Shown here piece by piece: positions 23,066 through 31,182 of a stretch of DNA of 37,676 bases. The position numbers were made by a program, and so were the translations under genes. The stretch is from contig JBFMGD010000026.1 of NCBI GenBank assembly GCA_040751775.1, positions 1 to 37,676 of the forward strand, given 5' to 3'. Source of the DNA: JBFMGD01 sp040751775. Lineage in GTDB: Bacteria > Bacillota > Dethiobacteria > DTU022. Every line of letters starts with the position of its first letter. The stretch's first letter is position 1. The notes under the pieces are model-generated. The model saw only the letters and a program-made list of their open reading frames with translations. It was not told where the DNA came from and did not search any database.

Positions 23066-23117
23066 GTTTATATCATAAACTTGTTTATAGTATAGATGGC
23101 AATCTGTGCGTTGTCAA
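23066..23117 (-). promoter_or_regulatory. Promoter and three GTTTAT half-sites of the ABC exporter operon
   Basis: On the minus strand TTGACA (23117-23112), a 17-bp spacer and TATACT (23094-23089) form a good sigma-A promoter. Just past the -10 lie ATAAAC/GTTTAT half-sites at 23083-23088, 23075-23080 and 23066-23071 in alternating orientation, giving two overlapping inverted repeats over the transcript start. The likely binder is the operon's own winged-helix protein. Confidence 0.72.
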
Positions 23118-23181
23118 CACTTTTCACGAAAAAATTACCGCGTTTAATAAATGGCGTTTAATAAATTCGCTTACTTAAAAC

Positions 23182-23220
23182 AATCCTGCCCGGGGCTTCC
23201 GCGAAGCCCCGGGCAGGATT
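23182..23220 (-). terminator. Perfect 18-bp hairpin downstream of the thioesterase gene
   Basis: Arms at 23182-23199 and 23203-23220 are exact complements over 18 bp with a 3-base loop (CGC). On the minus strand it is followed by GTTTTAAG. It fits the end of the queG-thioesterase message. Confidence 0.65.
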
Positions 23221-23229
23221 ATGAATAGT

Positions 23230-23268
23230 CCCCCCGTAGACACGGTATGCCGTGCCCTCAGGAGGGGG
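23230..23268. repeat. Second hairpin with palindromic core
   Basis: CCCCCC (23230-23235) faces GGGGG (23264-23268) around the core CACGG-TATG-CCGTG (23241-23254). The core nearly repeats the palindrome at 8899-8916. A T6 tract lies a few bases downstream on the plus strand (23275-23280), but no plus-strand gene lies upstream. Confidence 0.45.
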
Positions 23269-23310
23269 CCAATCTTTTTTCGGCGGATCTTTCATTCTGA
23301 ATTCTGATTG

Positions 23311-23817
23311 CTAAGCAGTTCTGATCATACATGTACTGATCGCGTGAGCGTAAAGCTTAGCCTGCCGATCGAACACCTTTCCTTCCGCCGTGGCGATACG
23401 GCTGCCGGCATGAATGATTTTCCCTTCACAGAGCACCAGCCCGGTCGCGCCGGTTATCATACGGACGAAATTTACTTTAATCTCCAGAGTGGAGCAGCTT
23501 TGGCCCATCGGCAGTGTGGAGAGAATCGCGGCGGTCATCGCGGTATCAAGTAGTGTGCTCAAAATTCCACCGTGCACAGATCCAAACGGGTTGTAGTGGT
23601 ATTCAGCAGGTTCGAGTTCGAAGACAACCCGTCCAATTTCGATTTCCGACGGTCTGTAACCCAGCAGTTCGGCTGCCGGAGGAGGCTTGATTTTACCCTC
23701 TTTAATAGAGCACAGGTAGTCAAACCCGCTGATGGCAGTCACGTCTCTAACGCTGGTTTTGGGATCCTCCCAAGTCATGATGCGAACACGTTGATATTCA
23801 TGATTATTCACCGGCAT
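23311..23817 (-). CDS. PaaI-type hotdog-fold acyl-CoA thioesterase
   Basis: A 168-aa hotdog-fold protein. The central helix motif YNPFGSVHGGILSTLLDTAM is typical of PaaI-like thioesterases: the asparagine and the H-G-G turn form the acyl-CoA binding and catalytic region, with the aspartate of LLDTAM as likely general base. EIKVNFVRMI and VLCEGKIIHAGSRIATAEGKVFD supply the later strands. It hydrolyses an aryl- or acyl-CoA; the substrate is unknown. The ATG at 23817 is chosen because GGGGAGGG lies just upstream. An ATG at 23835 abuts the queG stop but lacks a site. Downstream of queG on the same message. Confidence 0.88.
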   Translation of the reverse strand: MPVNNHEYQRVRIMTWEDPKTSVRDVTAISGFDYLCSIKEGKIKPPPAAELLGYRPSEIEIGRVVFELEPAEYHYNPFGSVHGGILSTLLDTAMTAAILSTLPMGQSCSTLEIKVNFVRMITGATGLVLCEGKIIHAGSRIATAEGKVFDRQAKLYAHAISTCMIRTA

Positions 23818-23835
23818 AACCCTCCCCTGTCCCAT

Positions 23836-24972
23836 TTATAGACTTTCCAGGGCGCGGTTAATCTCCGCGCTGACCGCCGCGGATTGTTCTTTCGCGCGGT
23901 GCGTTTCCAATATTTTTTTGCCGCGCTTCCCGCCGATCCGGCCCAGGGCCCACGCGGTATAGGCGCGCACCATTTCTTCCGGATCCCCGGCAGCCTGTTC
24001 CAGGTCAGGCAGCGCGGTTTCATCGCCGCTGTTGCCCAGGGCGATGGCAGCGTTGCGCTGCAAGAATTTTTTCTCCCAAATATAACCGTAAAGTAAAGTC
24101 TGCACTTTGCTCTGGAAAAAAGCATCATCCATATTGAGCATATTGAGCAGGTTGGTCAAGGTGATTGCAGGCGCGGCCACCTCGTGCAGGTATGCATCCG
24201 GGGGGAGGACTCTCTTTAAAGTTTTCCGATTGCGCGGACAGGCATCCTGGCAGATGTCACAACCGTAAATCCAGGTGCCCATTTTTTCACGAATCTCGAA
24301 GGGGATATCCGCGGGCGCCCCCGGGAAGTTGCCGGTGCCGTATGTATGAAAAGAGATGCAGCGCAGGGGATCCATTTTAAAAGGCGCATAAATGGCTCTA
24401 GTGGGGCAGGCGTCTATACATTGGCGGCAATCTTCGGGACAGCTTGAACCGGGGTCAAACGCCGGTCCGTCCAGTTCCTTGTTCACGGCAAGAGTGGTAA
24501 TAGCCGCGTAACTGCCTATCCCCGGCACGTAAAAAAAAGTATTGCGACCGAATGTGCCCAACCCGGCCCGCACGGCCGCCTGGCGCTCGGGCAGCGCCGG
24601 CCGCACGCCGATTTCCATGCCCTGCTGTTCCAAAAATTCTTTGAGCAGACGCAAGCGACTCCCGAAAATACGTTTTTTACCGGTGTAGAGCCGGGCCTGG
24701 TAGGCTTTTCCTACTTTACCCAGCAAGGCCGGGGGAAAAGACTGCTTATGATAATCATAGAGCAGGACAATCAGCGCCCTGGCGCCCGGCAGTACGAATG
24801 CGGGATCCGCGACCCGGGCTAACTGTAACAGCCCCTCACTGACCCAGTTGTAGCCGGATCGTCTTTCCGCCAGGGCGCTTGCAAGCTGGTCAAATGGGGA
24901 GGCGCCGGTAAACCCTACCTTGTCGAAACCCAAATCAAGGGCATATTCCTCGATCTTGCGGGTTAAAGACAT
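23836..24972 (-). CDS. queG: Epoxyqueuosine reductase
   Basis: A 378-aa cobalamin-dependent iron-sulphur enzyme that performs the last step of queuosine synthesis, reducing epoxyqueuosine in tRNA. Two ferredoxin-type clusters are visible: CPEDCRQCIDACPTRAI and CDICQDACPRNRK. The N-terminal part has GFDKVGFTGASPFD, and residues around GIGSYAAITTLAVNKEL match the family. The C-terminal region (about 290-378) forms HEAT-like helices (NAAIALGNSGDETALPDLEQ, AYTAWALGRIGGKRG) for tRNA contact. The length is usual for QueG. No other queuosine gene lies nearby. Confidence 0.93.
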   Translation of the reverse strand: MSLTRKIEEYALDLGFDKVGFTGASPFDQLASALAERRSGYNWVSEGLLQLARVADPAFVLPGARALIVLLYDYHKQSFPPALLGKVGKAYQARLYTGKKRIFGSRLRLLKEFLEQQGMEIGVRPALPERQAAVRAGLGTFGRNTFFYVPGIGSYAAITTLAVNKELDGPAFDPGSSCPEDCRQCIDACPTRAIYAPFKMDPLRCISFHTYGTGNFPGAPADIPFEIREKMGTWIYGCDICQDACPRNRKTLKRVLPPDAYLHEVAAPAITLTNLLNMLNMDDAFFQSKVQTLLYGYIWEKKFLQRNAAIALGNSGDETALPDLEQAAGDPEEMVRAYTAWALGRIGGKRGKKILETHRAKEQSAAVSAEINRALESL

Positions 24973-24990
24973 CCGACCACCTGCTTTCGA

Positions 24991-25752
24991 TTATTCAGTG
25001 ATACTGTCTTTACTTTGCACGGCGACCGCGTTCCACCGGGTTAAATTTAACTGAAGGGCGAAAGTCAACAGCAGTACAAAAAGGGCGGCTGCCAGGGCAA
25101 GCATAAAAGCCGGGTTATAGCTGCCGCTACGGTCAGCCAGGTAGGCGGCGGCCAGGGGCCCCAGGCTGCCGGCAATGCCGACAGAGGAAAAGAGCATGCC
25201 GTAATTAACCCCGAAATTGGCCAGCCCGAACATTCGGGATACGGCGGTTGCATAAGAGGTATAGAGGCTGCCGTAACTGAATCCCAACAGCACTGTAGCC
25301 GAAAACAAGGCGGGCCAACCCCAACCGCTCCGGAATAAAAGCATCGCTGAGGCCATAATCACCTGGGCGGCTATATCCCCAGGATACCCGGTAATCGAGT
25401 GCCGTGATCTGGACTAGCTGGCCGATGATCGTCAACCCGATACCGGCGGAAAGCCCCATCATTACCCAGAGGATGACAAACGCCGGGCTGCGGATGGTTG
25501 AACGCCAATCGCTCTCCAAAAGATTGGCAGAGGCTGGGCCGGAAAACGGCCGGCAAAGATCATGGTAATAGAAAAAGCCAACAGTTCCAAGGTGTATGGC
25601 CGGGTTGCCGCGGCCTTGCTCCATCCCAGTTCACCAATCAGCCCGCCGGCAAATACCGACCAGGCATAAAAAATACCCAGAGAAAAATTGATGAAAGAAC
25701 CGGCTATAGTTACTTTTACTCCTTGGGTTAACCTGATCACACCTGAACGCAT
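24991..25752 (-). pseudogene. Decayed MFS transporter (oxalate/formate antiporter-like)
   Basis: Three pieces of one MFS protein lie in different frames. Piece 1 (from ATG 25752 to about 25545) has GVKVTIAGSFINFSLGIFYA and the first two helices (TRPYTLELLAFSITMIFAG). Piece 2 (about 25530-25390) has STIRSPAFVILWVMMGLSAG, which is mid-protein helix 7 of such transporters. Piece 3 (25365-24991) has YGSLYTSYATAVSRMFGLAN and the last helices, ending in a normal stop. The whole remnant is about 250 codons, against about 400 for the family. At least two frameshifts and a loss of roughly helices 3-6 are therefore needed. It cannot make a working transporter. Confidence 0.85.
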
Positions 25753-25817
25753 CCTCTCGTGATTAAACCGAAAATACCGGCAGAGCAGCCGGTTAACTTA
25801 ACTTTTCGCCGCACCGC

Positions 25818-25857
25818 GAAAAAATCCTGCCCGGTGACGAATAAGTCATCGGCCAGG
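25818..25857 (-). terminator. Intrinsic terminator of the short ABC ATPase / small peptide unit
   Basis: On the minus strand CCTGGCCGATGAC (25857-25845) pairs with GTCACCGGGCAGG (25838-25826) over 12 of 13 positions around a 6-base loop, and ATTTTTT follows. It ends the transcript that carries the ABC-like gene and the 32-aa peptide. Confidence 0.82.
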
Positions 25858-25879
25858 TGGATTGATGCATGCCGCTTTT

Positions 25880-25978
25880 CTATTGTATATTGCGCAGCAA
25901 TGCAATCATGAACATGACGATCCCAAGTACACAGAGAGGCGCCAATACCGACCGGATTAATGCATGCAATTTGCACAT
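25880..25978 (-). CDS. 32-aa hydrophobic membrane peptide
   Basis: A very short gene with a strong ribosome-binding site (GGAGGAATTGGT before the ATG at 25978). The product begins MCKLHALIRSVLAPLCVLG, continues as one transmembrane helix and ends LLRNIQ. It starts 12 bp after the stop of the short ABC ATPase and is followed by an intrinsic terminator, so the unit is well bounded. Two cysteines are present (C2, C16). No family is recognised. It could anchor or regulate the neighbouring ATPase-like protein. Confidence 0.6.
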   Translation of the reverse strand: MCKLHALIRSVLAPLCVLGIVMFMIALLRNIQ

Positions 25979-25990
25979 ACCAATTCCTCC

Positions 25991-26521
25991 TTAACGCAGT
26001 TCGCCGGCGATTTTATCAAGTCTACCGTTGTGCAACTTGTAGATAGTGGAAGCCCGCGCGGCAACGACGGGTTTACTGGTAGCGATAACTACGGCAACCC
26101 CGGCACTGATCAGGGCTGCAATCTGCAATAGAGCGCCGCGTGAATCAGACCCGACCAAATCAACAGGGTCATCCAGGAGAACAGCCGCCGGCCGTCTACT
26201 CTGATCCACCGTAATTTTATTTCCTTTAACCGCTCCATTAAGCAGCCAGATCCGTTCCGCCCTCATTTGCTCAAGCTCTGTATCACCGCTGCGTCCAACC
26301 AGGCGGCCTTCAAAATAGACCGCGCCCCGTTCAACTTTCTCCCGAAAACTGAGCACTTTCAGCAAAGCAGATTTTCCGATGCCGGGAGCGCTCAGGATGG
26401 CGATAAAATCCCCTTCCAGTATTTCCAGGTTAATCCCCTGCAGGATCCAGCGCCAGGCCCCGTTCGCCGTATTATAGCCTTTCCAAACATCTTTGGCCTC
26501 CAGAACCGAGTTCTTTAACAT
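25991..26521 (-). CDS. Short, degenerate ABC ATPase (LolD/MacB-like)
   Basis: A 176-aa protein, about 50 residues shorter than a normal LolD/MacB ATPase. The N-terminal strands match (LEAKDVWKGYNT, LQGINLEILEGDFIAI). The P-loop reads SAPGIGKS (44-51), keeping G-K-S but losing the first glycine. The signature motif LSGGQ and the helical subdomain around it are missing: ERIWLLNGAVKGNK runs almost directly into a Walker B-like VLLDDP (114-119), whose catalytic glutamate is aspartate. The switch histidine is replaced (IATSKP). It probably cannot act as an export motor. No permease is adjacent; the next gene is the 32-aa membrane peptide. GAGGTG precedes the ATG. Confidence 0.78.
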   Translation of the reverse strand: MLKNSVLEAKDVWKGYNTANGAWRWILQGINLEILEGDFIAILSAPGIGKSALLKVLSFREKVERGAVYFEGRLVGRSGDTELEQMRAERIWLLNGAVKGNKITVDQSRRPAAVLLDDPVDLVGSDSRGALLQIAALISAGVAVVIATSKPVVAARASTIYKLHNGRLDKIAGELR

Positions 26522-26568
26522 CTCTACACCTCTTCTTAGCGGCAGCCAGGTTTTGTTTTCCTGTTTTT

Positions 26569-26612
26569 ATCTTAATACGGTGTTCTGAACAATTATTAAA
26601 CAGTTTCTGAAC
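26569..26612 (-). promoter_or_regulatory. SARP-like promoter: three direct repeats at 11-bp spacing
   Basis: On the minus strand GTTCAGA (26612-26606), GTTTAAT (26601-26595) and GTTCAGA (26590-26584) are spaced exactly 11 bp apart. Eight bases later a TTAAGAT -10-like stretch begins (26575-26569). Direct heptamer repeats at 11-bp spacing about 8 bp from the -10 are the established target form of SARP/OmpR-type activators. There is no good -35. A matching site lies at 31183-31225. Confidence 0.65.
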
Positions 26613-26654
26613 AAGAGAGCAGGCACTTTAGGTCAGGCAAGGTATATCTGAATT

Positions 26655-26690
26655 AAAAAGAAAACACCCCTTTACTTTCTGGAGGGGTGC
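26655..26690 (-). terminator. Intrinsic terminator of the BTAD regulator gene
   Basis: On the minus strand CACCCCT (26689-26683) pairs with AGGGGTG (26671-26665), followed by TTTTCTTTTT. It lies about 60 bp after the regulator stop. Confidence 0.8.
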
Positions 26691-26752
26691 TGTTTGAAAC
26701 AATGTCTATTGCCCTGAGTGGCATATTATCAGAGCCGGCCAGGAATCAAGGT

Positions 26753-29700
26753 TTAGGCCTCTTCATCACCGCAGAGCTTGTAATAAAGTTCCCTGGTCTT
26801 CGGGCTCGGATCAACCCCCAGTTCTTCCGCCAGGACTTCGTTGAGCGTCTCATATTGCTGTAAGACAGCCATCCGATCCCCCATCCGGGCATATGCGGTC
26901 ATCAGGAGCGCGTGCGCCTCTTCAAGAAGCGGGTTGATTTTTAAGATCGACCGCAAACAGGAAGCGGCCCGGGGAAACCGGCCGTCATCCAGGTAAAAAC
27001 GGGCCAAACTATCCAGGATAACCTGGTAAAGCTGGTTTAACCGTTCCCGTTCAGCCGCAATCCATTCATAGTCCAGTCCTTCCAGGTACTCACCCCGATA
27101 TAGAGCGGCGGCTTGCTCCAAACCCGGTCCGGCAGGCTGATCAGAAGCCGTCGCCGACAATGATTCAAATACATCTATATCGCAGGCAAACCGCTCGCTG
27201 TCAAGGCGGTATTGGCCGGCTGTATGCTTGACCAAACGCTGTTCCCCCAGAATACCTTTCACTGCCTTGCGCAGCTGGTAGAGGTTGGTATGAAAGAGTG
27301 TGGAAGCATGTTCCGGGTCCACTTCAGGCCACAGCTCTTCCAGTATCTTCTCTTTGACCACCGGTTTAGCGCGGTGGTGCACGAGGTAAGCAAATAAATC
27401 CCTCGCTTTAGTGGTTCGCCAGGCGATCTCATGCTCTCCGGCAATAACCCGGAAAGGGCCGAGACATTGCACATTCAGCAATGCGCTGCCCGGGAAACGA
27501 GACTCACCGGATCGCAGGGCAGCCTCTGTTTTGGCACCGTCGTTTTCGCCCGGGCGGGACAGCGCTCGCACTGCAGCCAGGGCCCGATCACGCACCTGTT
27601 CATCCGGATCGTGCAGCGCCGCTTCGAGAGCGCTTGCAGCTTCCGGGCTGCCGGCCCGGGCCAAAAAACCGACAACGCGCAGCCGAACCGCCGGATCGCT
27701 GTGCCCGGCCAACCCAACCAGTTGTGCAAAAGCGGCGCTGCCCAGACGGCAGGCAACATCCTCTACAAATTCCGGCTCGATCCCGGCAATGAAGCCGATT
27801 TCGATCACCGGGAGCATAATCGCCTGATTGGAAAGAAACAGTTGAATATAACTGCCCGCCGCGGCCAGTTCCAAACAGCGAGCGGCCTCATGCCGAGCCG
27901 CGGCCTGTGCACCGCTCTGCCGGTGAACGGCGGCCATCTCGCCGTAAGCGAGGCAAAGCGGGTACTTGGCTCCGACCTGTTCGAGAATCCGCACCGCTTG
28001 TTTTAGCATTATTTCACCTTGCTCCAGACGGTCAACTTGTGTAAATACCGGTGCGGCAGCCTGCAGGCAAATCGCATGGATAAAAACGGATTGGCCTTGC
28101 GCTGCCGCCAGCGCTTCTTCAACCAGGGCCAGCGCTTCGGTAAGCTGTCCCTGTCCCGCCAGGAGGCGGCCGTAGAGAACCAGGCTGAGGGCGAGGAAAA
28201 AACTGTCTCCGCCGGATCGCCTGGCCAGGTCAATCGATTTCTGGAAAAGCTCCGCCGCCTCGTTCAACCTGCCCAGGTCGGCGCAGATCACGGCAAGCTG
28301 GTGGTAAGCGAAAGGCAGCGCTTCGATCATGCCCAGTTCTTCCTTGGTCTTAATACTGTTATTGGCGTATTCCAAGGCCTGGTCCAGATCACCCCAATCG
28401 CGGTAAATAAGCGCAATGGTGTCGCGCAACGAAAAAGAGAGCCGATCCGATTCCACCGCCATCTCAGCCGCCCGCTGGTGCACTTCCAACGCCCTGGCAT
28501 AATCGCCCTTGATGTAATAGAGTTCGCCCAGTTTTTCCGCCAGCTGCGCGGTGATCCGCTCCTCTCCTTCACGTTCGGCAATATTCAGCGCCTGCTTAAG
28601 CAGGCGCACCGCCGGGTCAGGATTTCCCTGCATTCCGAGCAGTGAAGCCTGTTCCAGGACGGCAACATACCATTGCACGACCGGTTGCCGTGCCAGCTCG
28701 GCCGCTAGATCTTCCAGCAGCTGCAAGCTGTGATCATAACTGCCACGCAGGCGCAATAGCCGGGCACGATAGAGTTGAGTTTGCAAAAAACCGCTCCGAT
28801 CACCCCGCGCTTCAAAACCGGCGGCCGCTTGATCAATAAACGGTTCAGCCCGCTCAAGGTTGCCGCTGTTGAGGATTACCGCTCCCTCAAACAATAACAG
28901 CCAGGCGCTGTTCTCTTTGTATCTCTCCGGTACCTGCCGCAGCCAACGCTGTACTGTTTGCCAGCGGTTCTGCTGCAGCATACTATTGGCGGCCAGTTCA
29001 ATTGCCGGGACCGCTTCTTCATAATCGCCGGCTTGAAGCAGCACTTCAACAGCACGCGCCGGATAACCGGCCTGCAGATAACAGCGTCCGGCTTTAATTA
29101 ACAGAGCGGTACGGCTTTCTCCGAGGCGGTTCTGTAAAACTTCACGGAAGAGGTGGTGATAGCGGAAAATTTCCTCCTGGCCCTCAAGGACGGTGATAAA
29201 AAGGTTTTTCGCTGCAATGGTTTCCAGTATATTTCGGGAATCGCTGCGTTCCAGATACTGATTGCATATCGCCGGAGTGATGATATCGAGGATGGACGTG
29301 GCCACCATAAAATTATATAAGTCCTCCGGTAAAGACTGCAATACCTCCGCGGCCAGGTATTGGTAAATCTCCCGGCGCGGTATTGAACGCGCCGCCGTTT
29401 CTTTTTGGCGGCCTTTAAGCCCCGCCAGCGAGAAACCGGAGAGACGCAACGCCGCGGGCCAGCCTCCGGTCTCCGCCTCGAGCAGGGTGATGATCTCTCC
29501 GGAGACCGGTTCATTGCCTTCTTCAACAATAAACCGGGCGATCTCACCGCGGTTAAATTGTAAATCATCCTGGCCGACTTCCAGCATTAAACCGGCCATT
29601 TTTAGTTTGGCCAGGTTTAAGGGGGGGATCGTCCGGCCGGACAGGATAATGTGTAATTTTTCCGGCAGATATTCCAGGAGATGCTCCAGGAATGCGTGCA

Positions 29701-30139
29701 CAACCGGCTCATCGATAGTATGATAGTCATCGATGATCAGGATTAGCCCGGTTCCCAGAGCGGCGGCGATACTGTTCACCAGGGAGGCGATCAAACGGCG
29801 CATATCCCCGGCCGGATCGCGGCTCTGCTCCACCAGTTCGATCACCTCCGTGCCGAAACCGGGCAGCTGCCGGGCAATACCGGCAGAAAGGTGCTGCACG
29901 AACAGGGCCAGGTCGTTGTCAAAATGATCGAGTTGATACCAGCTAACCGGCCACGGAGCGTGTTCGGCGAACTGGGTCGCCAGTACGGTCTTACCGTAAC
30001 CGGCTGGAGCGGTAATCAGGGTCAGTTTCCTGAGCTGGTATCCCTCTAAAAGATCCAGGAGCCTGGGCCGCCTTATCAATCCGGTTCCGATACGAGGCGC
30101 CAGTAACTTCGTGGCCAGGATGCGATCTGAAGCAGGCAA
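26753..30139 (-). CDS. Large STAND-type ATPase regulator with TPR-like repeats and C-terminal SARP (wHTH-BTAD) module
   Basis: A 1128-aa transcriptional activator. Residues about 10-330 are a MalT-like STAND ATPase: Walker A TAPAGYGKT (43-51), a Walker B ILIIDDYHTI near 140, and a winged segment ending YHHLFREVLQNRL. About 350-780 are TPR-like helical repeats that bind the inducer or partner in this class, and 795-865 are HEAT-like (HSDPAVRLRVVGFLARAGSP). The output module is at the C-terminus: an OmpR-like winged helix (about 887-980, LGPFRVIAGEHEIAWRTTKA then LYQLRKAV) and a BTAD domain (about 985-1125, YRGEYLEGLDYEWIAAERER). This order puts the DNA-binding end last, with a SARP module in place of the LuxR helix-turn-helix of MalT. 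It has its own terminator. The probable targets are the 11-bp repeat promoters at 26569-26612 and 31183-31225. Confidence 0.87.
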   Translation of the reverse strand: MPASDRILATKLLAPRIGTGLIRRPRLLDLLEGYQLRKLTLITAPAGYGKTVLATQFAEHAPWPVSWYQLDHFDNDLALFVQHLSAGIARQLPGFGTEVIELVEQSRDPAGDMRRLIASLVNSIAAALGTGLILIIDDYHTIDEPVVHAFLEHLLEYLPEKLHIILSGRTIPPLNLAKLKMAGLMLEVGQDDLQFNRGEIARFIVEEGNEPVSGEIITLLEAETGGWPAALRLSGFSLAGLKGRQKETAARSIPRREIYQYLAAEVLQSLPEDLYNFMVATSILDIITPAICNQYLERSDSRNILETIAAKNLFITVLEGQEEIFRYHHLFREVLQNRLGESRTALLIKAGRCYLQAGYPARAVEVLLQAGDYEEAVPAIELAANSMLQQNRWQTVQRWLRQVPERYKENSAWLLLFEGAVILNSGNLERAEPFIDQAAAGFEARGDRSGFLQTQLYRARLLRLRGSYDHSLQLLEDLAAELARQPVVQWYVAVLEQASLLGMQGNPDPAVRLLKQALNIAEREGEERITAQLAEKLGELYYIKGDYARALEVHQRAAEMAVESDRLSFSLRDTIALIYRDWGDLDQALEYANNSIKTKEELGMIEALPFAYHQLAVICADLGRLNEAAELFQKSIDLARRSGGDSFFLALSLVLYGRLLAGQGQLTEALALVEEALAAAQGQSVFIHAICLQAAAPVFTQVDRLEQGEIMLKQAVRILEQVGAKYPLCLAYGEMAAVHRQSGAQAAARHEAARCLELAAAGSYIQLFLSNQAIMLPVIEIGFIAGIEPEFVEDVACRLGSAAFAQLVGLAGHSDPAVRLRVVGFLARAGSPEAASALEAALHDPDEQVRDRALAAVRALSRPGENDGAKTEAALRSGESRFPGSALLNVQCLGPFRVIAGEHEIAWRTTKARDLFAYLVHHRAKPVVKEKILEELWPEVDPEHASTLFHTNLYQLRKAVKGILGEQRLVKHTAGQYRLDSERFACDIDVFESLSATASDQPAGPGLEQAAALYRGEYLEGLDYEWIAAERERLNQLYQVILDSLARFYLDDGRFPRAASCLRSILKINPLLEEAHALLMTAYARMGDRMAVLQQYETLNEVLAEELGVDPSPKTRELYYKLCGDEEA

Positions 30140-30246
30140 GATACTCCTCCGATTCTACCAGATAATCTTAACCATACTGTTTAATTTCTTCGCCGCGCGC
30201 AAGACGCTCTCCTGCCGTGCGCGTTACAATTATAATTGATTGTCAT

Positions 30247-30277
30247 TTAAAAAGCCCCTCTCTTATGAGAGGAGCTT
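30247..30277 (-). terminator. Intrinsic terminator of the DUF4097 gene
   Basis: On the minus strand AAGCTCCTCTC (30277-30267) pairs with GAGAGGGGCTT (30262-30252), one G-U pair, with an ATAA loop and a TTTTTAAA tail. Confidence 0.85.
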
Positions 30278-30314
30278 TGTGCTGCAGCAGGCCGACCGGT
30301 CTGACACCGGAGCC

Positions 30315-31127
30315 CTATTTGAGAACAAACAGGTCGATCGAACCGTTGGAGGTTGAAAGATCGAGCAGAGCGCCGCCGCTGCCCAACTTTCCTTTGAGAT
30401 AAGTATTGTTCACTGTTTCTACGGTCAGGCTCACTGCATGCACATCTATTTTACCGTTGGAGGTATCGGCCTCCAGGTTAGCGTCGAGATCATCGGCCAG
30501 GTAAACCTTGATCGAACCGTTACTGGTTCTAATGGAGGTATCCCCCGTGATTTGGGGCATTTCCACGCTGATACTGCCGTTTGAGGTCTTTACCTCCTGC
30601 ACCCCCGCCACCCCGGTAATATCAATCTTTCCATTACTGGTTGCGGCCCGGACAGAGCCGTCGACATTCCGGATCTCCACGCTGCCGTTACTGGTTTCAG
30701 CGATCAGATCACCGGATACACCCTGAATGTTGATGCTGCCGTTGGAGGTTTCCACAATAGAAACACTGACGTTGGCCGGAACCCTGATCTGATACATAAC
30801 TGAAACCCTGGCGTTTCTCTTCAGGTATTCCGTCTCCACACAGATTTTCTCGGTAGTACTGTCAACCAAGATCCGCACATGCTCCAACTCATCCTTACCC
30901 CAAACACTTTCCTTAATCGCCACGACATCCACATAATCCTGATTCCAGGAGTGGATATCCACATTACCGTTCCGGTTATGAAGCTCCAGTGTGAGTTCAT
31001 CCGCAGCGGCCACGGTTTTACGCTCCTCTTCACGGGCTCTCACGAACTCGAACATACATCCGGCTGATAAAATAGCGGTTAACAGTATTAAAAATGCAAT
31101 TAAAACGATTTTGTTGCGATAAGCCAT
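30315..31127 (-). CDS. DUF4097 beta-helix-type lipoprotein with TSNG repeats
   Basis: A 270-aa exported protein. A signal sequence (IVLIAFLILLTAILSAGC) ends in a lipobox L-S-A-G-C, so it is probably a lipoprotein anchored to the outer face of the membrane. The mature part is a DUF4097 repetitive beta structure: the motif T-S-N-G-(S/K)-(I/V) occurs seven times at intervals of about 17-27 residues (for example VETSNGSINIQG, AETSNGSVEIRN, ADTSNGKIDVHA), each probably one turn of a beta-helix. The function of the family is poorly known; cell-envelope sensing or adhesion is possible. AAGGAGG precedes the ATG. Its promoter carries the 11-bp repeats of the BTAD circuit. Confidence 0.85.
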   Translation of the reverse strand: MAYRNKIVLIAFLILLTAILSAGCMFEFVRAREEERKTVAAADELTLELHNRNGNVDIHSWNQDYVDVVAIKESVWGKDELEHVRILVDSTTEKICVETEYLKRNARVSVMYQIRVPANVSVSIVETSNGSINIQGVSGDLIAETSNGSVEIRNVDGSVRAATSNGKIDITGVAGVQEVKTSNGSISVEMPQITGDTSIRTSNGSIKVYLADDLDANLEADTSNGKIDVHAVSLTVETVNNTYLKGKLGSGGALLDLSTSNGSIDLFVLK

Positions 31128-31182
31128 GTTACTGCCTCCTTGTTGTAAAGCCTAATCACGCTCAGATACCCTTTAATGATAA

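Noticed and set aside
25737..25976. A 79-codon open frame on the minus strand
   Set aside because: It is out of frame with the 32-aa membrane peptide, which has the ribosome-binding site, and it runs through an intrinsic terminator.
27431..28645. Long plus-strand frames within the BTAD regulator gene
   Set aside because: They are antisense frames in a GC-rich gene. The minus-strand product has a continuous STAND-TPR-BTAD architecture.
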